Positions 14,195 through 17,916 of a stretch of 17,916 nt of DNA are shown here, piece after piece. The notes beneath the pieces were generated by a model, which saw only the letters and a program-made list of their open reading frames with translations, was not told where the DNA came from and ran no database searches. Within the stretch, counting starts at the first letter, position 1, and every line of letters starts with the position of its first letter. The stretch lies in contig CAZTDD010000137.1 in NCBI GenBank assembly GCA_964612675.1, positions 1-17,916 on the forward strand, given 5' to 3'. The position numbers and the translations under genes are program-made. The DNA is from CAZTDD01 sp964612675 (GTDB lineage Bacteria > Hinthialibacterota > Hinthialibacteria > Hinthialibacterales > JAKPRU01).

Positions 14195-15415
14195 CTAGAT
14201 ATTCAGTTTCACCTTGAACCGCTGATTGCTTTTCTCCATCTGTTTCCACGTGATTTCGCGTTCCTTGTAGGCCGCCATCCGACCCAAAATCGAGGTCATC
14301 GCACTTTGGGCGGCGTGCTCGGCTGCGTTGATATAATTCCCGCTCATAATACTGTCGCAGAATCCGGATATGCGACCGGTTTCCGCTCCATCGAAGGGGC
14401 TTCCTTCTTCCCAATCGAATTTGTTTTCTCCGGTGATCCGGATCGGCTCGCTGTAATGGATTTCGGCGATTCCTTTTGTACCGTAAATTCTGACCGCCAC
14501 GTCCCCCCAGCCGTTCAGGAACTGCGTAGAGGTGAACGACATCTGCACGTCGTTCGGGTAGGTATAGATGACCTGGAAGTGGTCCCAGCAGTCGCCGAGT
14601 CCGGTGCGTGCCTTCTGGCCGCCGTTGCCGACCGCTTTTACGGGATGCGACTGCAAAAACCAATTGGCAATGTCGATACAGTGGATATTCTGTTCAACAA
14701 TGATGTCTCCTGAAAGAGCGATGTCGAACACCCAGTTGCGCAAACGTGTCTTGTCCGGCCCTTCGCCCGGCTTCGACCGATCGCCGAGAGCGCCGGTGTG
14801 ATAATAAACCTGTCCGCTTACCGGCTCACCAATATCCCCCCTGGCGATTCGTTTGGCGATTTCTTCGTACGCGCGGCTGCTTCTCAGCTGAAAGCCGATT
14901 TGAATCGACACCTTTCCCTCGGCCTTTTTGCCCGCTTTGAGCACCTGTTTGGCTCCGTAGACGTCCGTCGCAACGGGTTTCTCGCTGTACACATGAATTC
15001 CCGCATCCACAGCGTCTGAAAGGTGTTTCGGATGGTAGTACGGCGGACTGGTGATAAGCACCGCGTCGACAACGCCGGAATTGAGAAGGTCCTCGTGACT
15101 GTCGAGTCCAAGATAAAGATGTTTCTCCTCGATTTTCGATCGCGCACGGTCGACCAGACGCTTGTTCAAATAATCTCTTGCGCTATTTAGGCGGTCTTGA
15201 AATGCGTCGGATAATGCGGTTATCTGGGTATTCGTTGAGTTCACGAACACACTTGCATCGTGACGTCCGCGACCACCGGGACCGATAACGCCCAAACGAA
15301 GGCGGGAATTGGCTTCCGAGCCGAATGCGGAACCCGGTTGGACCAAAACAACACTTGCTGCGGCGGCAGCGGCTTTGTTGAAGTTGCGGCGCGAAATAGG
15401 TGGATTCTGTGACAT
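14195..15415 (-). CDS. Tat-exported Gfo/Idh/MocA family oxidoreductase
   Basis: A 406-residue protein. It has a Tat signal (ISRRNFNKAAAAAASVVLVQ), an NAD(P)-binding Rossmann motif GVIGPGGRG (42-50), and the family motif EKPVA (145-149) whose lysine lies in the active site. GDIIVEQNIHCIDIANW (236-252) follows, with H245 as the likely catalytic histidine. The C-terminal substrate domain is full length. Family members oxidise sugars, inositols or sugar acids. A Tat signal suggests the cofactor is bound before export, as in glucose-fructose oxidoreductase of Zymomonas. The ribosome site GGAGAG lies six bases before the ATG. It is the first gene of a five-gene run on the minus strand and diverges from the secreted glycosidase-like gene, which hints at a shared role in carbohydrate use. 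The substrate cannot be read from the sequence. Confidence 0.93.
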   Translation of the reverse strand: MSQNPPISRRNFNKAAAAAASVVLVQPGSAFGSEANSRLRLGVIGPGGRGRHDASVFVNSTNTQITALSDAFQDRLNSARDYLNKRLVDRARSKIEEKHLYLGLDSHEDLLNSGVVDAVLITSPPYYHPKHLSDAVDAGIHVYSEKPVATDVYGAKQVLKAGKKAEGKVSIQIGFQLRSSRAYEEIAKRIARGDIGEPVSGQVYYHTGALGDRSKPGEGPDKTRLRNWVFDIALSGDIIVEQNIHCIDIANWFLQSHPVKAVGNGGQKARTGLGDCWDHFQVIYTYPNDVQMSFTSTQFLNGWGDVAVRIYGTKGIAEIHYSEPIRITGENKFDWEEGSPFDGAETGRISGFCDSIMSGNYINAAEHAAQSAMTSILGRMAAYKEREITWKQMEKSNQRFKVKLNI

Positions 15416-15531
15416 AGTCGCTCTCCATTGTGCCGAGGCTTGATTGGACCCGTTAGGTCGAGTCAGACTTTAGTTTAACATTGTATGCAACCGAGACCAG
15501 CTTGACTGAGATCGGTGGAAAGGACGACAGA
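15416..15531. promoter_or_regulatory. Divergent promoter region between the oxidoreductase operon and the glycosidase-like gene
   Basis: These 116 bases must drive both directions. The A/T-rich core TTTAGTTTAACATTGTATGC (15470-15489) lies in the middle. On the minus strand it contains TACAAT, one base from TATAAT, but no good -35. On the plus strand TTGATT (15440-15445) is a possible -35 without a clear -10. Exact promoters cannot be assigned. Confidence 0.4.
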
Positions 15532-17067
15532 ATGCGTATTCTCTTCTCGTTGGTTGCTATTCTACAAGTCGCCACTCTCGGAATTATTTCGCCGTGTAAT
15601 GCCGCAGAGACTTCGACCGTAATCGACATCGGTTCGAAAAGAGAGTTGTTTGTCGATTATCACTTGATCGATAGCATGGACGGCCTCCGCCTGGAAATGC
15701 ACGAGCCGGTCCCGGCTGAAGTCGCTCTTCGACTGGATCGCCCGTGGGAGGGTCTTTTTTGTGCCTATTTCACAGTGCTGAAAGACGGCGACCTGTACAG
15801 GATGTACTACCGAGGCACGCCGGTTGTCGGCGAGCAAGAGTACACATGTCTTGCCGAGAGCGATGATGGCGTCGAATGGAGACGGCCGAACCTCGGTCTG
15901 CATGAGGTAAACGGAACAACCAATAACAACATAATCCTCGAAGGCGCCCCGTGCCACAATTTCTGCCCGTTTATCGATACACGGCCGGGAGTTCCCGAGA
16001 CAAATCGATACAAAGCCTTGGGGCGAACGAAAGGCGGCCTCGCTGCCTATGTTTCGCACGACGGTATCCATTGGTCGAAGCTGCACGATAAACCGGTGCT
16101 GACCCACGATCGTCACGGCGAATTCGATTCCCAAAACGTCGCCTTTTGGAGCGAAACCGAAAATACGTATGTCTGCTATTATCGGAAATTCACAAACGAC
16201 GTTCGGTGGATTGGTCGCGCCACTTCGGAAGATTTCATTCAATGGAGTGACGGTACAATTATGACAGTCGGCGTACCTTCACTCGAAAGGGAGAATTACT
16301 ATGTCCGCCTACCGAACGGCAAGGAGGCGGCCTTCAACGGGGCACCATACGAACATTTTTATACGAATCAGACCCATCCTTACTTTCGGGCTCCTCACAT
16401 CTATCTGTCCTTTCCTATGCGGTTTCGCCCGCGCCGTGATGTCGTCACCGAAGCGGAAGAAAAGAAAATATCCGTGCATCCGAAATACGGGAACGACGCA
16501 TCCGATGGTGTTTTTATGAGTACGCGGGGCGGCACACACTACAACCTGACGTTTCCAGGAGCCTTTTTCCGGCCGGGGCTGGACGTGGGAAGTTGGGTTT
16601 CACGGACGAACATGGCGGCGTTGGGTGTTATCCCCACAGGACCGAACGAAATCTCGCTCTATTATTCGCAGCATTATGCCCAACCTTCTCATCATATAAG
16701 AAGATACACTCTGCGTACGGACGGATTCATTTCAGTCCACGCTCCTTATGCGGGGGGTGAAATGGTGACAAAACCGTTTTGTTTCGAAGGCGATACATTG
16801 ATTATGAATTATTCAACGTCGGCCGCCGGGCTTTTGCGCGTGGAAATTCAAGATAAAACAGGCGCCCCGATCCCCGGATTCGCCCTCGAAGAATGCCCTG
16901 CTGTCATCGGCGATCGTATCGATGCCACCATTACGTGGAAAGGCGGATCGGACCTGTCGAAACTTGCAGGAAAACCGGTTCGGATGAGGCTGTTTATGCG
17001 AGATGCCGACGTGTATTCCTTCCGTTTCGTCGACGGAGCAACGCTTACGGAGAGGACGGGTTCTTAG
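15532..17067 (+). CDS. Secreted five-blade propeller, GH43/GH32-like glycosidase candidate
   Basis: A 511-residue protein with a Sec signal peptide (MRILFSLVAILQVATLGIIS, cleaved near CNAAE at 24-25). The body repeats a blade pattern common in secreted GH32/GH43-type propellers of PVC-group bacteria: LYRMYYRGTPVV, CLAESDDGVEWRRPNLGL, AAYVSHDGIHWSKL, FDSQNVAFWSETENTYVCYY, and RWIGRATSEDFIQWSDG. The last 100 residues look like a beta-sandwich (GLLRVEIQDKTGAPIPGFAL). I cannot identify the catalytic acids with certainty, so the enzyme class is open. ATG 15532 is chosen because AGGA lies seven bases upstream and the signal begins there; the frame from 15481 has no such support. Its 3' end overlaps the opposing DUF4405 gene by 23 bp. 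Confidence 0.85.
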   Translation: MRILFSLVAILQVATLGIISPCNAAETSTVIDIGSKRELFVDYHLIDSMDGLRLEMHEPVPAEVALRLDRPWEGLFCAYFTVLKDGDLYRMYYRGTPVVGEQEYTCLAESDDGVEWRRPNLGLHEVNGTTNNNIILEGAPCHNFCPFIDTRPGVPETNRYKALGRTKGGLAAYVSHDGIHWSKLHDKPVLTHDRHGEFDSQNVAFWSETENTYVCYYRKFTNDVRWIGRATSEDFIQWSDGTIMTVGVPSLERENYYVRLPNGKEAAFNGAPYEHFYTNQTHPYFRAPHIYLSFPMRFRPRRDVVTEAEEKKISVHPKYGNDASDGVFMSTRGGTHYNLTFPGAFFRPGLDVGSWVSRTNMAALGVIPTGPNEISLYYSQHYAQPSHHIRRYTLRTDGFISVHAPYAGGEMVTKPFCFEGDTLIMNYSTSAAGLLRVEIQDKTGAPIPGFALEECPAVIGDRIDATITWKGGSDLSKLAGKPVRMRLFMRDADVYSFRFVDGATLTERTGS

Positions 17068-17704
17068 CGGCAAGGCGCGACACAACATCGCGCACCTCGT
17101 GCATTTCGAAACCGTACAGATCACGGAGCCTACTGAGACGCTCATTGCGGGGCGTATCCGCAGGTAGTCCAAGCTCTGTAAGGATATCGTCTGTCTTCAC
17201 TCCGGAATTCCGCGCGATCTCTTCGAGCGAGTCTCTACCACGGATGTGAAACGTAGCCGGACCGTTCGAACCACGGCCTTCGCCTTCATAAATACTCCCG
17301 ATATTCTCGCTGCGGCCCCCGCGTCGGCGGTGTGCGTCGTCATCTTCGGTGCCACGCGGGCCAAAAAGCGGTAACACAGCGATCATCAACGGGAGGATCA
17401 GCGCCGCAACAACACCGATGCGCATCTTTATCCTTGCATACCGTCCGAGAGTACTGGAAATCCAACTCCAATGAAGCCACATATGAATAAGGAGACTGAG
17501 AACAAAGACAACAGAGGCCCAAAAGTGAATATCTCCCCATTCGTGACGCGTCAGGTTCCATAAACTCGTCGCATCGCCTTCGACACGTCGACTGCCGGGC
17601 AGCACTATGTACTTCATGACAATGCCCGTGCTTAATAACACAAGAAATGAAAAATAGCCGATTGTGTCAACGATGAACTTTGTTTTGTTTTTGCTCATTG
17701 CCAT
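17045..17704 (-). CDS. DUF4405-type haem membrane protein with an extra C-terminal helical domain
   Basis: A 219-residue protein with three predicted membrane helices (about 10-33, 57-78 and 95-115). Histidines H54, H60, H74 and H78 in RHEWGDIHFWASVVFVLSLL then IHMWLHWSW match the DUF4405/cytochrome b-like pattern and could bind haem. A charged linker (117-148: DDDAHRRRGG, SIYEGEGRGSNGP) leads to a soluble helical domain (152-210), FHIRGRDSLEEIARNSGVKT then ILTELGLPADTP and GFEMHEVRDVV. I have seen this pattern in membrane iron-sulfur and NapH-like proteins. ATG 17704 and ATG 17698 are both possible; no clear ribosome site precedes either. It converges with the glycosidase-like gene. The partner in electron transfer is not in the window. 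Confidence 0.82.
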   Translation of the reverse strand: MAMSKNKTKFIVDTIGYFSFLVLLSTGIVMKYIVLPGSRRVEGDATSLWNLTRHEWGDIHFWASVVFVLSLLIHMWLHWSWISSTLGRYARIKMRIGVVAALILPLMIAVLPLFGPRGTEDDDAHRRRGGRSENIGSIYEGEGRGSNGPATFHIRGRDSLEEIARNSGVKTDDILTELGLPADTPRNERLSRLRDLYGFEMHEVRDVVSRLAAKNPSSP

Positions 17705-17916
17705 AGACCGTTTTCGATGAATTTCGAGATCGCCACGTCGCTTCGCTCCTCGCGATGACGGAAGACGAATCCAGTGCGGACAATACCGTTTTCTTTCTCA
17801 TACCACCGGTACAGCCAATCCGGGGCTCGTGATGACGGAAAACGACAAGATATCTGCATACTATACCCTATGGTTGCAAAAACGAGAAGAGGCCGGCCGG
17901 AAGCGCGGTTGGAAAG
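17705..17916. other. Right-edge intergenic region with repeats and a possible partial gene
   Basis: The stretch holds a short repeat in two copies (listed separately) and otherwise nothing clearly coding. At 17870 an ATG opens a frame that runs off the window edge (MVAKTRRGRPEARLE). It is arginine-rich and only 15 codons are visible, with no ribosome site, so I do not call it a gene. Confidence 0.4.
17726..17845. repeat. Dispersed-type intergenic repeat, one full-looking and one partial copy
   Basis: Copy A spans 17726-17768: GAGATCGCCACGTCGCTTCG, then CTCCTCGCGATGACGG and AAGACGA. A partial copy B lies at 17826-17845. CTCGCGATGACGGAAGACGA (17749-17768) and CTCGTGATGACGGAAAACGA (17826-17845) agree at 18 of 20 positions. 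Motif A resembles a short noncoding repeat seen scattered in many environmental bacterial genomes; that recollection needs checking. Confidence 0.6.

Noticed and set aside
17870..17916. Partial gene starting MVAKTRRGRPEARLE at the right edge
   Set aside because: Only 15 codons are visible, with no ribosome site or domain; it could be a regulator or transposase start but cannot be supported.

Overview
The window looks like a piece of chromosome from an uncultured Gram-negative bacterium. Evidence for an outer membrane is a complete apolipoprotein N-acyltransferase and two lipoproteins. Five of the 15 confident genes carry twin-arginine (Tat) signals, including enzymes that are usually cytoplasmic (a DegT aminotransferase and a Gfo/Idh/MocA oxidoreductase). 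There is also a major-pilin-like pseudopilin and a secreted GH43/GH32-like propeller. This mix is familiar from the Planctomycetota/Lentisphaerota, Hydrogenedentota and Sumerlaeota type of genome. That placement is inference; there is no rRNA or other marker here. No tRNA, rRNA, CRISPR array or transposase gene was seen.

Layout, left to right. (1) 1-306: no gene; a possible terminator hairpin near the left edge. (2) 307-888 (+): pseudopilin. (3) 889-1157: structured leader with a tandem 21-bp repeat, a TTGACA box and a GNRA-type hairpin. (4) 1158-3723 (+): GAF-PAS-PAS histidine kinase overlapping an Rcp1-type single-domain response regulator, then 3789-4856 (+): a Tat-exported prenyltransferase/squalene-cyclase-fold protein. 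(5) 4875-5369 (-): small lipoprotein. (6) 5510-8774 (-): an ECF sigma / membrane anti-sigma / propeller-TPR lipoprotein operon with 2-4 bp junctions. (7) 8932-9144: a MITE-like element between that operon and the next gene. (8) 9191-10555 (+): Tat-exported DegT-family aminotransferase ending in a strong terminator. (9) 10604-15415 (-): a tight five-gene run, Gfo/Idh/MocA oxidoreductase, DUF6599, DUF362, YacG, Lnt. (10) 15532-17067 (+): secreted propeller glycosidase-like protein, diverging from the oxidoreductase. (11) 17045-17704 (-): DUF4405 haem-type membrane protein with an extra C-terminal domain. (12) 17705-17916: intergenic repeats and perhaps the start of another gene.

The most unusual points are: the sigma/anti-sigma operon whose third product is a six-blade propeller lipoprotein with a TPR-like hairpin and a putative carbohydrate-binding C-terminus, with the same TPR motif in the anti-sigma periplasmic tail; the exported PLP aminotransferase; the unclassified MITE-like element; and the DUF4405 fusion. 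None of these is proven new, since no database search was possible.
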